From positions 496,001-560,000 of the forward strand of contig NZ_SRMP01000002.1 of assembly GCF_005925325.1 (NCBI RefSeq): DNA of 64,000 nt, read 5' to 3'. Each line of letters starts with the position of its first letter. The first letter of the stretch is position 1. A model generated the notes under the pieces. That model saw nothing but the letters and a program-made list of their open reading frames with translations. It ran no database searches and was not told the origin of the DNA. Below, one piece after another: positions 16,839 through 25,792 of this stretch. Made by a program: the position numbers and the translations under genes. This stretch comes from Pedobacter helvus. Lineage in GTDB: Bacteria > Bacteroidota > Bacteroidia > Sphingobacteriales > Sphingobacteriaceae.

Positions 16839-17736
16839 AAATGGCTTTTAGTGCTTCTTCAAGGTCTAAATATCTGAATTGGAAACCTGTATTTAAGATT
16901 TTTTGTGCAGAAGTATTGGTACTAACTAAAGGTAAGATGCTCATTTCTCCCAAAATGGCTTTTAAAACAAATTTCGGGACATTAAATGGCCAAACTGGTC
17001 GGCGCAATACTTTACCTAAAGTTTTGGTAAAAGTTTGATTGGTTACTGGCGATGGGGCGGCTGCATTGTAAGCATCGAACATGTTTTTGTCGATCATAGC
17101 ATGAACAAATATGTTAACCAAATCATCTATATGTATCCACGGCATCCATTGTTTGCCCGAGCCTAAGCCAGCACCTACAAAATAGTTGATGGGTTTCTCC
17201 ATCGAAGCTAAAGCTCCACCTTTTTCACTCAGGACAATACCAATTCTGATTTTAACAACTCTAATGCTCAGGGCAATTCCCTGGTCGGCTGCTTTTTCCC
17301 AAGCAATGCAGCAATCGGCCATAAATCCGGAGCCGGGCATGCTTTCTTCATCCAGTACTTCATCTTCTCTATCGCCATAAATACCCACTGCCGAAGCTGA
17401 GATGTAACTATTTATACTAGAGTTGGTTTCTGCCACAGCTTTAAAAATCAATTCTGCAGATTTTACTCTGCTATCGATAATTTGTTGCTTGCGTTCGGCA
17501 GTCCAAGGTTTGTCGGCTATACCTTCTCCAGTTAAATTAATGATAGTATCAATTCCCTCTAAAGCTCGGTTATCTATGGTCTGCTGATAAACATCCCAAA
17601 GGAAAACCTTAACGCCTTCTTTCTGAATGGTTTTTCTAGCCAAGATAGAAACTTGGTGTCCGTCGGCTAGTAATTTTGAAATAAGTTGTTCGCCAACTAC
17701 ACCTGTGGCACCTGCAAGTAGAATGTTTTTTGCCAT
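16822..17736 (-). CDS. TIGR01777-type SDR oxidoreductase (epimerase family, YfcH-like)
   Basis: A 304-residue protein. N-terminal Rossmann motif ILLAGATGVVGEQLISKLL (GATGxxG); the mid region has INLTGEGIADKPWTAERKQQI and YISASAVGIYGDRED; the C-terminus (VPKFVLKAILGEMSILPLVSTN) is the DUF1731 tail typical of the family. The substrate is unknown. It is upstream of and overlaps phr. Linked epimerase-photolyase pairs are known in other bacteria, so this co-transcription is probably not accidental, but the function in light response is inference. Confidence 0.9.
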   Translation of the reverse strand: MAKNILLAGATGVVGEQLISKLLADGHQVSILARKTIQKEGVKVFLWDVYQQTIDNRALEGIDTIINLTGEGIADKPWTAERKQQIIDSRVKSAELIFKAVAETNSSINSYISASAVGIYGDREDEVLDEESMPGSGFMADCCIAWEKAADQGIALSIRVVKIRIGIVLSEKGGALASMEKPINYFVGAGLGSGKQWMPWIHIDDLVNIFVHAMIDKNMFDAYNAAAPSPVTNQTFTKTLGKVLRRPVWPFNVPKFVLKAILGEMSILPLVSTNTSAQKILNTGFQFRYLDLEEALKAIYERKK

Positions 17737-17783
17737 AATAACTAAACCCTAAAGTTAAGATTTAGTTTGTTTTTCCATCTTTT

Positions 17784-17893
17784 AAAACACATAGAAACAT
17801 AGATTGCTTTTGGCAATTCTCTTTGGAAAAGGATAGATGGAGGAAGGTTTTAAAAATTGCCCATTAATTTAAAAACCATGTATCTATGTGGTT
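17784..17893. repeat. Word-like inverted repeat (ACATAGAAACATAGAT type)
   Basis: AACACATAGAAACATAGAT (about 17785-17804) faces ACCATGTATCTATGTGGTT (17875-17893), giving an imperfect long hairpin that fills the gap between the epimerase and the alpha/beta hydrolase. No gene is seen in this gap. Confidence 0.6.
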
Positions 17894-17901
17894 CAGTATA
17901 T

Positions 17902-18681
17902 TCAATTTTTCAACCAATTCAATATATAGTTAGCAGTTTGTTTCCAGTTTGGTAGTCCCAACACAAAGTGATTATTGCCGTCAAATTCTTTAAAGTCAGT
18001 AATTGATTCGCTGTTTTTGTATTTTTTATAATTGCTATGGTTTAACGAAGCAGGCATAATGTTGTCGGTAGAACCAGCTATAAATAATAACGGGGCATGA
18101 GCTTTTTTGAAATCAATTTTTGCGGCACTTGTCAATCCATCTCTAGAGATTCTTTTAGATTCTGGAATAACATTTTCATTGTATGCTTTTTGCTGATCTG
18201 CTAAAGACATCCCATTAGTAAAAGCATATTGCCATTGAGGGAATGACATTAAAAATGGTTTATTGGCAGAAGTAAATAAACCCAATGGTCCCCAAGTAGC
18301 TTTAAAGAAAGAGAATTTAAAGGTAATTACACCTTGTGGTGGCACAGAGTGGATGGCAACGGCGGCTTCGGCTAGGCCACGTTGTAATAATAATTGGGTG
18401 ATTAATCCACCCATGGAATGACCAACAATGATTGGTTTTTCTGGTAATGTTTTAATGATGCTTTCAAAGTAGTCTACTACTTGGTTTAATCTTAAAGAAG
18501 CGATGTCTTTGTTTGGATGTGCAGCTCTTAATTCAGCAGGACTTCCATCTTTAAAAGGCCAAGCAGGAGCTAAGGTGTTGTAGCCTTGTTCTTCAAAATA
18601 CTTTTGCCAAGCGTTCCAGCCTAAATGACTTACAAAATTACCTGTTACAAATAGTACGGTTTTAGAGTTGATAGTTTTCAT
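17902..18681 (-). CDS. Alpha/beta hydrolase
   Basis: A 259-residue cytoplasmic alpha/beta hydrolase. The nucleophile elbow is GHSMG at residues 87-91 (Ser89), the acid probably Asp in AGSTDNIMP, and the His in GNNHFVLG near the end. No signal peptide is present. The substrate is not predictable. The Crp/Fnr-family regulator gene on the same strand ends 76 bp upstream, so the pair may be functionally linked (regulator plus target), as often seen for such regulators in Sphingobacteriaceae; that link is inference. Confidence 0.87.
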   Translation of the reverse strand: MKTINSKTVLFVTGNFVSHLGWNAWQKYFEEQGYNTLAPAWPFKDGSPAELRAAHPNKDIASLRLNQVVDYFESIIKTLPEKPIIVGHSMGGLITQLLLQRGLAEAAVAIHSVPPQGVITFKFSFFKATWGPLGLFTSANKPFLMSFPQWQYAFTNGMSLADQQKAYNENVIPESKRISRDGLTSAAKIDFKKAHAPLLFIAGSTDNIMPASLNHSNYKKYKNSESITDFKEFDGNNHFVLGLPNWKQTANYILNWLKN

Positions 18682-18757
18682 GATCTTGTTTTTTTAAATT
18701 CAACAAGTCAAAATTCCGTACTAAAACTGTCAATAATTTTAACCCAGGTTAAAATCG

Positions 18758-19345
18758 TTATTTGCTTACCATTCTTTTTCTAATCCGACTTAAAGATGGA
18801 CCCTGAATACCTAAATAAGAGGCGATATGGTATAAAGGGATAGCGTTTGCTAATTGAGGATGTGCATCTATCAGATCTCTATAGCGTTGTTCGGGGGTAT
18901 TAAAAATGAAATCTTCGGTTCTAGTCATGGCCATATTGAAAGCCTTTTCGGCAATGAGCCTACCAAAGTGTTCCCATTGATGTGATTGTTGGTATAGCTT
19001 TTCGAGTTGACTGTAAGTAATGTAAAGCACGCTAGCTTCAGTCATCGACTCGGTATGGTAATTACAAGGTGCTTGGTTTACAAAACTTTTATAAGAAACA
19101 ATGATTTGCTGTGGCGAAAAGAAAAAAATGTTCTTCTCTTCACCAGTTTCGGTATTGACATAATACGTTCGAAAAACGCCATCGATAATGAAACCTAAGT
19201 TTTTGCAAACGTTTTTATACTCATTGTAAAACTCGCCTTTTTGATAGCTTCTAGGTTGCCAATATTCACGAGATAAGTTGAAATTTTCTTCATCTATACC
19301 AGCAAAAGCTAACAGTGCATGTTTCAAGAGCTCAATTTGTTCCAT
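18758..19345 (-). CDS. Crp/Fnr family transcriptional regulator
   Basis: A 195-residue protein. The N-terminal cyclic-nucleotide-binding-like fold (YQKGEFYNEYKNVCKNLGFIIDGVFRTYYVN ... EEKNIFFFSPQQIIVSYKSF) is followed by a C-terminal helix-turn-helix (YHIASYLGIQGPSLSRIRKRM). The cyclic-nucleotide contact residues are not clearly conserved, so the ligand is unknown. The start is ATG 19345; a GTG one codon earlier is possible. It lies between two hydrolase genes on the same strand. Confidence 0.88.
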   Translation of the reverse strand: MEQIELLKHALLAFAGIDEENFNLSREYWQPRSYQKGEFYNEYKNVCKNLGFIIDGVFRTYYVNTETGEEKNIFFFSPQQIIVSYKSFVNQAPCNYHTESMTEASVLYITYSQLEKLYQQSHQWEHFGRLIAEKAFNMAMTRTEDFIFNTPEQRYRDLIDAHPQLANAIPLYHIASYLGIQGPSLSRIRKRMVSK

Positions 19346-19379
19346 CACTAAATATAGCTAAATGGATTTGTTTCGACAG

Positions 19380-20189
19380 CTATTTCTTCACGTATTTTTT
19401 AAAGAAATCGATGATAGGTTGGTTGGCATTTTTAGGATATTCGTGACCACCATCATGTATGAATAATTCAAAATCGTTACCATCTTTACCTTTGTAGAAA
19501 GTAACGTTGTTGTCTACTTTGGTTCCCTCTGCAATGTTGCAGCCATTAACTCGTAGCATTTTGTTATAAGTGATTTTCTGCCAACTAGGTTTTACCAAAG
19601 GATCAGCTTCGCCTATTAAATGAAAGCCGGGTTTTGGAGTGTTTAGTTTGGAAATTATTTTGCCTGCTGCAGTAGCCGTTGGCGCAAAGGCTGCAAATTC
19701 GTATGCTCTAGTTGCCCAAAGCAGGTAGGTAAAACCTCCTCCGTTAGAATGGCCTGTTGCGTAAATTCTGCTATCATCTATGTTGTAATCGCTACGAAGC
19801 GTTTTTAGCATCGCATCAAAAAACTGTAAGTCTCTATTATTATTGGCTTGATCATCCATTACCCAGCCACTTTTTTTTCCTTCAGGGTCGGTTAGCATGC
19901 CAACCGTATTCAATCCCTGTGGACAAACGAAAATTGCCTCTGGCCAAAGCTTTTCGAAACCTCTTGTTCTGTACATGTTAAGCATGGTGCCACCGTGGCC
20001 ATGAAAAGCAAAAATAACGGGGGTTGGTTTATTTTTGGCGGCAGTAGGAGTGTAAACTAAAGCTTTTCTAACTTGACCATTAATATTCCATTCTAAGGTT
20101 TTGGGTAAATCTTGTGCAAAGGCAGTTCCCAACGAAATGAACATTGACAATATCCAAAGTTTTGCTTTTAAAGTGTGGTTCGGTTGCAT
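19380..20189 (-). CDS. Secreted PHB-depolymerase/feruloyl-esterase-like hydrolase (LpqC family)
   Basis: A 269-residue protein with a signal peptide ending TAFAQ. GHSNG at residues 146-150 (Ser148) is the esterase elbow. AFHGHGGTMLNM forms the oxyanion-hole region and DGGHEYP carries the catalytic His. This is the LpqC/PHB-depolymerase type of alpha/beta hydrolase; members act on short polyesters or on feruloyl and acetyl esters of plant polysaccharide. The true substrate is unknown. It is divergent from the dehydrogenase gene at 20321. Confidence 0.85.
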   Translation of the reverse strand: MQPNHTLKAKLWILSMFISLGTAFAQDLPKTLEWNINGQVRKALVYTPTAAKNKPTPVIFAFHGHGGTMLNMYRTRGFEKLWPEAIFVCPQGLNTVGMLTDPEGKKSGWVMDDQANNNRDLQFFDAMLKTLRSDYNIDDSRIYATGHSNGGGFTYLLWATRAYEFAAFAPTATAAGKIISKLNTPKPGFHLIGEADPLVKPSWQKITYNKMLRVNGCNIAEGTKVDNNVTFYKGKDGNDFELFIHDGGHEYPKNANQPIIDFFKKYVKK

Positions 20190-20320
20190 GCTTCATAGAG
20201 TTCAAATTCTAGATAAAGTTTAAATGCTAACGTAAAAACTTTGATTGGAAGGGGCAAAAACGGCTGTTTCGTATAAACAATACTAGATAAAAAGCGTTAA
20301 TTTTATAAGCATTTCAAAAT

Positions 20321-21304
20321 ATGGAGAAAGTTTTAGTTACCCGTCAAATTAGCGATGATGCTTTGGCATTGATAAGAAATTCTGGTTATGAAGTAAGGGT
20401 TTATACTGAACGCAAAAATATCTCTCAAGATGAGCTGATCAAAATGTGCGAAGGGCATGCAGGCTTGTTGAGTGTAGGTCCAAATAAAATTGATGAACGT
20501 TTTTTAAGTGCCTGCCCGCAGTTAAAAGGGATTGCTTTAATGAGCGTTGGATTTGATAAAGTTGATTTAAATGCGGCTAACAAACATCGAATTCCTATTA
20601 GTAATACGCCTGATGTGTTGAGCGAGGCTACTGCCGATACTGCTTTTCTGTTGATGTTGTCTGTTGCTAGAAATGCCTTTTATATGCACAAAAGTATAGA
20701 GCGAGGCGAATGGAACTTTTTCGATCCAATGCAAAATTTAGGGCAAGAATTGTATGGCAAAACTTTGGGTATTTTAGGTTTAGGGAGGATTGGTTTAGAA
20801 ATGGCCAAGAAAGCTAAGACTGCCTATAACATGAATATCATTTATCACAATAGAAATAGAAATGAGCAAGCGGAGAAAGAACTCGATGCTCGATATCTAT
20901 CTTTTGATGAACTTTTGCAACAAAGCGATGTAGTGAGTGTGCATGTGAATTTAACCGAGGAAACTAAGGGACTTTTTGACATGGAAGCTTTTGCTAAAAT
21001 GAAACCGAACGCCATTTTTATCAACACCGCCCGAGGGGCAATCCACAATGAGGTTGACTTGTTGTCTGCGCTACAGAATGGAACTATTTGGGGCGCAGGT
21101 TTGGATGTAACTAATCCCGAACCGATGGATAGAAATAACCCACTACTGAATATGGAAAATGTTTGTGTACTTCCTCATATCGGCTCTGCCACCAAAGAAA
21201 CTAGAGAGAAAATGGCGATGATGGCTGCGGAAAATATCGTGGCTGCTCTAAAAGGTGAGCGAATGCCTCAAGTGATTAATGCTGAGGTTTACGAAAGTTT
21301 ATAA
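20321..21304 (+). CDS. D-isomer-specific 2-hydroxyacid dehydrogenase (glyoxylate/hydroxypyruvate reductase type)
   Basis: A 327-residue protein with all expected parts. The NAD(P) motif is LGILGLGRIGLEMA, the catalytic Arg is in INTARGAIHNE, the Glu in DVTNPEPMDRNNP, and the His in VLPHIGSATKETR. The N-terminal region LLSVGPNKIDERFL fits the glyoxylate/hydroxypyruvate reductase (GRHPR) side of the family. It reduces 2-ketoacids to D-2-hydroxyacids in the cytoplasm. There is a 131-bp gap to the divergent esterase gene. Exact substrate is uncertain. Confidence 0.9.
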   Translation: MEKVLVTRQISDDALALIRNSGYEVRVYTERKNISQDELIKMCEGHAGLLSVGPNKIDERFLSACPQLKGIALMSVGFDKVDLNAANKHRIPISNTPDVLSEATADTAFLLMLSVARNAFYMHKSIERGEWNFFDPMQNLGQELYGKTLGILGLGRIGLEMAKKAKTAYNMNIIYHNRNRNEQAEKELDARYLSFDELLQQSDVVSVHVNLTEETKGLFDMEAFAKMKPNAIFINTARGAIHNEVDLLSALQNGTIWGAGLDVTNPEPMDRNNPLLNMENVCVLPHIGSATKETREKMAMMAAENIVAALKGERMPQVINAEVYESL

Positions 21305-21308
21305 CTTG

Positions 21309-21372
21309 GCCAAAGTTGCAAAGATATTTTGATTTAAATAATAATTGATTTGCAAATCTGTGTATCTGTGGC
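21309..21372. repeat. Word-like inverted repeat (ATCTGTGTATCTGTGGC type)
   Basis: GCCAAAGTTGCAAAGAT (21309-21325) is a 13/17 reverse-complement match to ATCTGTGTATCTGTGGC (21356-21372). It begins 5 bp after the dehydrogenase stop and is related in wording to the copies at 3902 and 58048. Confidence 0.5.
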
Positions 21373-21435
21373 AAAAAAATGTTAGCTTTTGTTAAAGTTT
21401 TAAAAAGCTATCTATAAAAATTCTATTTTTATTTC

Positions 21436-22305
21436 ATGATAGTTTCTATAAGGAATGAGCATCTAGCCATTGAGTTTGCGACAAAAGGAGCAGAACTGAA
21501 AAGTATTGTCGGCATAGATAGTTCGGTTAATTACATGTGGCGTGGCGATGCGCAATTCTGGGGGAAATTTAGTCCGGTATTGTTTCCAATTGTAGGAGCA
21601 CTTAAAGAAAATACTTACGAATATCAGGGCCAAAAATATACTTTGCCTCGACACGGATTTGCCCGCGACATGGAGTTTGAACACGAATTAATTAGTGCTA
21701 CAGAAATCGCTTTTAAGCTTAAGCATACTGAAGAAACGCTAAAAATCTATCCATTTCAGTTTGAATTAACGCTATGTTATCGTTTGCGAGGCGCAAGTTT
21801 GCAATGTACTTATCAGGTCGTTAATCCTAGTGATCAAACGATGTTATTCTCTATCGGCGGCCATCCTGCATTTGCCGCTCCCCTTCATGGCGAAGGTACT
21901 TACACAGACTATTATCTAGAATTTAATAACGATGATGAACTGACTTTTCATCATATAGAAGATAATTTAATTTCGGATCAAACAACAACCATCGAGCTTA
22001 AAGATAAAATGTTGCCTTTAAAACACGAACTATTTTATGGCGACGCCTTGGTGTTTAAGAACTTAAAAAGTAACCATATTCGTTTGTTGAATACGAAAAA
22101 CTATAAAGGACTTAACTTTCATTTCGAGGGCTTTCCATACTTTGGGATTTGGGCTGCCATAGATGCAGATTTTGTATGCTTGGAGCCTTGGTGTGGCATA
22201 GCTGATGGTGTAAATCATAATCAACATTTAACGGAAAAAGAAGGAATTGAAAAACTTTCGGCAGGCGAAACATGGGAAAGAAGCTGGGAGGTTTGCTGTT
22301 TTTAG
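21436..22305 (+). CDS. Aldose 1-epimerase family protein (LacX/YeaD-like)
   Basis: A 289-residue beta-sandwich protein of the galactose-mutarotase superfamily. Visible motifs: FGKFSPVLFPIVGALKENTY with LPRHGFARDMEF near residue 70 (Arg/His pair), SIGGHPAFAAP (catalytic-type His), and WAAIDADFVCLEPWCGIADG (catalytic Glu region) near the C-terminus. Such proteins interconvert sugar anomers or bind hexose-6-phosphates; the substrate of this subfamily (often annotated LACX) is not settled. It is preceded by a word-like hairpin and is probably monocistronic. Confidence 0.87.
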   Translation: MIVSIRNEHLAIEFATKGAELKSIVGIDSSVNYMWRGDAQFWGKFSPVLFPIVGALKENTYEYQGQKYTLPRHGFARDMEFEHELISATEIAFKLKHTEETLKIYPFQFELTLCYRLRGASLQCTYQVVNPSDQTMLFSIGGHPAFAAPLHGEGTYTDYYLEFNNDDELTFHHIEDNLISDQTTTIELKDKMLPLKHELFYGDALVFKNLKSNHIRLLNTKNYKGLNFHFEGFPYFGIWAAIDADFVCLEPWCGIADGVNHNQHLTEKEGIEKLSAGETWERSWEVCCF

Positions 22306-22433
22306 TTCTAGTTATCCTTTGTTTTTAGTTTAAGTAGTTGTTTTTCATTGTCTTGTGTTTCTGTTGGTTTTTTTTATTTCTAATGTAGGGGTATAAGCAA
22401 TTCTTGTTGTCTCATTTTTAAATAAGACACAGA

Positions 22434-23609
22434 ATGAAACAATCGTACTACAAAAAACTAATTCAATACACCAGAAGAGGAACAATTTTAGCGCTATGCT
22501 CGTTAAGCTTAGCCGTTCAAACTAATGCTCAAGAGAACAAAACCTTAAAAGCTAATTTTGGTTTAATCTATCCTTTAAGTACCAACGGTACACATGCACC
22601 TTTAGACACTAATGATTTGTCTGTACACTTGTTGGCGGGTGTTTCCTCAGTAGAGAGAGGGAGTGCTTTTGCAGGACTTTCTAATATTGTTCGCAATGAG
22701 GCTAAAGGTGCGCTATTTGCAGGTTTTTCTAATCATGTAGGCAAAGAGGCAAGTGGGGCACTATTTGCAGGCTTCTTAAATACCTATCGTTCTGCCAAAG
22801 GACCTCAGCTGGCTGGTTTTGCAAACTTGGCACAGGCTGATGTTAACGGAGTTCAATTCGCTGGTTTTTTAAACGCTACTGGCGGCAATATGAATGGCGT
22901 TCAGTTTGCAGGTTTTGCCAATGTAACACGTAGTCTAAATGGAAGCCAGTTTGCGGGTTTTGCTAATGTAGCTAATAACACATCCGCTTCTCAGTTTGCT
23001 GGATTTATCAATGTTGCCAAAGATGTAAACGGAAGTCAATTTGCAGGTTTTATTAACGTTGCTAAAAAAGTTAAAGGAGTACAAGTTGCTGGTTTCATCA
23101 ATGTAGCCGAAACAAGTGATAGTCCTATTGGTATCATCAACATTATTAAAAATGGAGAAAAAAGTATTGCCGCAACTATAGATGAAACTCAAACTAGTAT
23201 GTTAACGTTTAGGTCTGGTGGTAAAAATTTATACGGGATTATTGGTGCGGGTTACAACTTTAAAAACGAAGATGAAGTTTATGCATTTGAAGTTGGCTTA
23301 GGTGCTCATTTCTTCCAATCGAGACATTTTAGGCTGAATATGGAGTTAACTCAAAGTACATTAGAAAGTTTCAAAGAAGGAGAGTATTTCAAGAGTACGC
23401 TGAGGCTGTTGCCAGCAGTAAAAGTAGCACCTTGGATAGAGTTGTTTGGCGGTCCGTCAATCAATTTTGTAAGTACAAATACGGCAGAAGGCTTAGCACT
23501 TCACCCCGAAAGTGACGATTTAGTGATCCATACTTGGAAAAACAGACGGTCTGATTTTAGACAATCGCTTCATATTGGTTATCAGGCAGGCTTACAATTT
23601 ATTTTTTAA
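22434..23609 (+). CDS. Secreted surface-repeat protein with GxQFAGFxNV repeats and C-terminal barrel-like domain
   Basis: A 391-residue protein. A signal peptide (LAVQTNAQ) is followed, from about residue 76 to 233, by ten tandem repeats of 15-16 residues with consensus NGxQFAGFxNVA (for example NGSQFAGFINVAKKV). The C-terminal 150 residues alternate in the manner of membrane beta strands (YGIIGAGYNF, EVGLGAHFF) and end in Phe. The repeat spacing is not that of 5-residue pentapeptide proteins. It resembles what databases call LA_2272-type surface repeat proteins, a likeness given from memory. The same repeat-plus-tail layout occurs in the gene at 26749. Function unknown. It lies 78 bp before the desaturase fusion, in the same direction. 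Confidence 0.8.
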   Translation: MKQSYYKKLIQYTRRGTILALCSLSLAVQTNAQENKTLKANFGLIYPLSTNGTHAPLDTNDLSVHLLAGVSSVERGSAFAGLSNIVRNEAKGALFAGFSNHVGKEASGALFAGFLNTYRSAKGPQLAGFANLAQADVNGVQFAGFLNATGGNMNGVQFAGFANVTRSLNGSQFAGFANVANNTSASQFAGFINVAKDVNGSQFAGFINVAKKVKGVQVAGFINVAETSDSPIGIINIIKNGEKSIAATIDETQTSMLTFRSGGKNLYGIIGAGYNFKNEDEVYAFEVGLGAHFFQSRHFRLNMELTQSTLESFKEGEYFKSTLRLLPAVKVAPWIELFGGPSINFVSTNTAEGLALHPESDDLVIHTWKNRRSDFRQSLHIGYQAGLQFIF

Positions 23610-23687
23610 ATCTTTAAATGATGCCGAAATCAATTCAGCATGATAGGTTCAATTCGATGAATCTTTAAATCTCTCAAGTTTAAAATT

Positions 23688-25172
23688 ATGGCTAATCCAA
23701 TTTATTGGCAGGTTTTTGGTAGCAGTTTCGGTGCCCGAAAACTTGTCCCAGAAGACCTATATCTTTTGCATACGCCAAATTTAATAGCTTATGCCCTGCC
23801 GGTTGTAGTAGTGTTTACCGTATTAGAGTTTGTGTTAGGAAAAATTTTTAAGCACGAAGATTATAGCCATGCGGAGCTAAAAGGTTCTTTGTGGGTTGGT
23901 TTAGGCAATTTACTGGTTAACCTAATCTTAAAATCAGCACTTTTATTTGCTGCAGTATGGCTTTACAATAAGTTGCCATGGCGTATAGAGTTGAGCTGGT
24001 GGAGTTTAATTCCGTGTTTTTTGATCTACGATTTCTGCAGCTATTGGTCGCACCGGATTTCACATTTTAACCGCTTCTTTTGGGCATCGCATGTGGTACA
24101 TCATTCTGCGGAGCATTACAACTTGACGGTGGCTTTTAGGCAAAGTTGGGTACAGCATATAAAAGTTGTCTTCTTTATTCCGGTTGCTTTATGCGGATTT
24201 CATCCCGTGATTTTCTTAGTAGCTAGTCAAATAAGCACACTTTATCAATTTTGGGTACATACCGAAGCAATTGGAAAGCTGCATCCATTTATCGAAAAAT
24301 ATTTTGGAACACCTTCCAACCATCGTGTACATCATGGAAGTCAGGATAAGTACATAGATAAAAACTTTGGAGCAACGTTCATGATCTGGGATCATCTATT
24401 TAAAACATTCCAATATGAAGAAGAAAAGCCTAAATATGGCTTAACTACAACGTTAACCAACAAAGCAAACCCTTTCGAACTTAATTTTCACGAATACAGA
24501 GATATTGTAAGAGACATTAGGCAAAGCGATGGATTAAGAGAGATGTTATTTTTTATGTTCGCCAGTCCAGCAAAAGTATATCGTTACAAAGCAGTCCAAC
24601 AAAAGTTACCACCCGAGTCTAAATTAAATTGGACGTTAAAAGTAACCGTATTAGCTTTATTCTTGTTGGTGATTGGACAATTGTTATCGGCGCAACCCCA
24701 CTTACCAGAGCCTAAAATCAAAAACCTGCTCTTTTTTCTTCAGCGAACGCCAGATGCCAATACCGTAGTGTATCAGTTAAATTTAAACCAAAATGGAGAT
24801 GTTGATGAGCGTAATCCAGTAAAGGTGTCATGGATTAGGTATGAAGAAAATGGTGTGGTTAAAGAGTTGTCTGCTATTGAAAAGAAATTTGCTTATGGCG
24901 TAAAATGTAAAGCAATTGGCAACCATGTTTACGAAGTTAGATTGGCTGCTTACAAAAAACTACCTATGTATTTGCAGAAAACGACTACCGATCAACAATA
25001 TCGACTTTACATCAAAGATGAAGGGAAAGATTTGCTGCTAAAACGTGTTTTTGTAAAGGTCGACGGAGGTAGTTTTTGGTTCCCCAAAGTGCATTATGTC
25101 GATTTATTTACTACCGATAGTGATAATGGCGCCCAAATTTTAAAACGTATTAATCTACAATCCAATGGTTAA
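23688..25172 (+). CDS. Sterol desaturase/fatty acid hydroxylase family protein fused to DUF4833
   Basis: A 494-residue protein. The first ~300 residues are a membrane di-iron hydroxylase with membrane segments and the three histidine clusters HRISH (122-126), HVVHH (135-139) and HRVHH (212-216). After a basic linker comes a hydrophobic segment (about 314-332, VTVLALFLLVIGQLLSAQ) that looks like an internal signal peptide. The DUF4833 domain follows (about 340-490; FFLQRTPDANTVVYQLN and NPVKVSWIRYEENG). DUF4833 proteins are usually separate secreted proteins, so this looks like a gene fusion. The lipid substrate is unknown. The stop overlaps the start of the sigma factor gene. Confidence 0.85.
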   Translation: MANPIYWQVFGSSFGARKLVPEDLYLLHTPNLIAYALPVVVVFTVLEFVLGKIFKHEDYSHAELKGSLWVGLGNLLVNLILKSALLFAAVWLYNKLPWRIELSWWSLIPCFLIYDFCSYWSHRISHFNRFFWASHVVHHSAEHYNLTVAFRQSWVQHIKVVFFIPVALCGFHPVIFLVASQISTLYQFWVHTEAIGKLHPFIEKYFGTPSNHRVHHGSQDKYIDKNFGATFMIWDHLFKTFQYEEEKPKYGLTTTLTNKANPFELNFHEYRDIVRDIRQSDGLREMLFFMFASPAKVYRYKAVQQKLPPESKLNWTLKVTVLALFLLVIGQLLSAQPHLPEPKIKNLLFFLQRTPDANTVVYQLNLNQNGDVDERNPVKVSWIRYEENGVVKELSAIEKKFAYGVKCKAIGNHVYEVRLAAYKKLPMYLQKTTTDQQYRLYIKDEGKDLLLKRVFVKVDGGSFWFPKVHYVDLFTTDSDNGAQILKRINLQSNG

Positions 25173-25782
25173 TTGTGTAGCTGAAATCAAACCAATATAT
25201 TTGACGCATCTTAACGTGAATACAGCCATCAACACATATAATGATGTTGCTTTTGAGCAACTCTTTAAAGCGCATTACAAGGCTTTGCATGCCTATGCCA
25301 ATATGTTGCTAAAAGATATAGATGCTGCCGAAGAAGTGGTGCAATCTATGTTTTTAAAGCTCTGGGAAAAAAGAGATTTGTTGGAAGTGCAGACTTCTGT
25401 AAAGGCATATTTGTACAAGTGTATTTATAACGATAGCCTTAATTTGTTAAAGCATGAGCAGGTAAAAACGAAATATCAGGATTTTACGGTGCATACCATG
25501 AACACGCATCATGAAGCCGCTTCTAACAGGGTTGAACTATCTGAATTGCAAAAGGAACTCAGATTAGCAATGGAAGGTCTGCCAGAGCAATGTCGTATCA
25601 TTTTTCAGATGAGCCGTTTCGAAGAGTTGAAGTACAAAGAAATAGCAGAGCGATTAGGAATTTCCGTGAAAACCGTAGAAAACCAAATGGGAAAAGCGTT
25701 GAAAATCTTACGCCTCAAATTGGTAGATTTTCTAGTGCTGATTTTGCTGGGCTTAGTTAACCATAATGATTATTTAAATTAA
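25165..25782 (+). CDS. ECF sigma-70 factor (FecI-like)
   Basis: A 205-residue protein. Region 2 is FEQLFKAHYKALHAYANMLL ... AEEVVQSMFLKLWEKRD. Region 4 is LPEQCRIIFQMSRFEELKYKEIAERLGISVKTVENQMGKA, with a helix-turn-helix. This is the usual Bacteroidota ECF type paired with a FecR anti-sigma factor. The ATG at 25165 overlaps the desaturase stop by 8 nt, implying coupling; a GTG at about 25216 would give a more typical short N-terminus and remains possible. The C-terminus has an unusual hydrophobic tail (DFLVLILLGLVNH). The FecR gene follows after 10 bp. The regulon is not visible, but it may include its own operon. Confidence 0.92.
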   Translation: MVNCVAEIKPIYLTHLNVNTAINTYNDVAFEQLFKAHYKALHAYANMLLKDIDAAEEVVQSMFLKLWEKRDLLEVQTSVKAYLYKCIYNDSLNLLKHEQVKTKYQDFTVHTMNTHHEAASNRVELSELQKELRLAMEGLPEQCRIIFQMSRFEELKYKEIAERLGISVKTVENQMGKALKILRLKLVDFLVLILLGLVNHNDYLN

Positions 25783-25792
25783 GCAAAGCGAT

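Noticed and set aside
22650..23130. Pentapeptide-repeat protein
   Set aside because: The repeat period is 15-16 residues with a GxQFAGFxN core, not the A(D/N)Lxx five-residue pattern.
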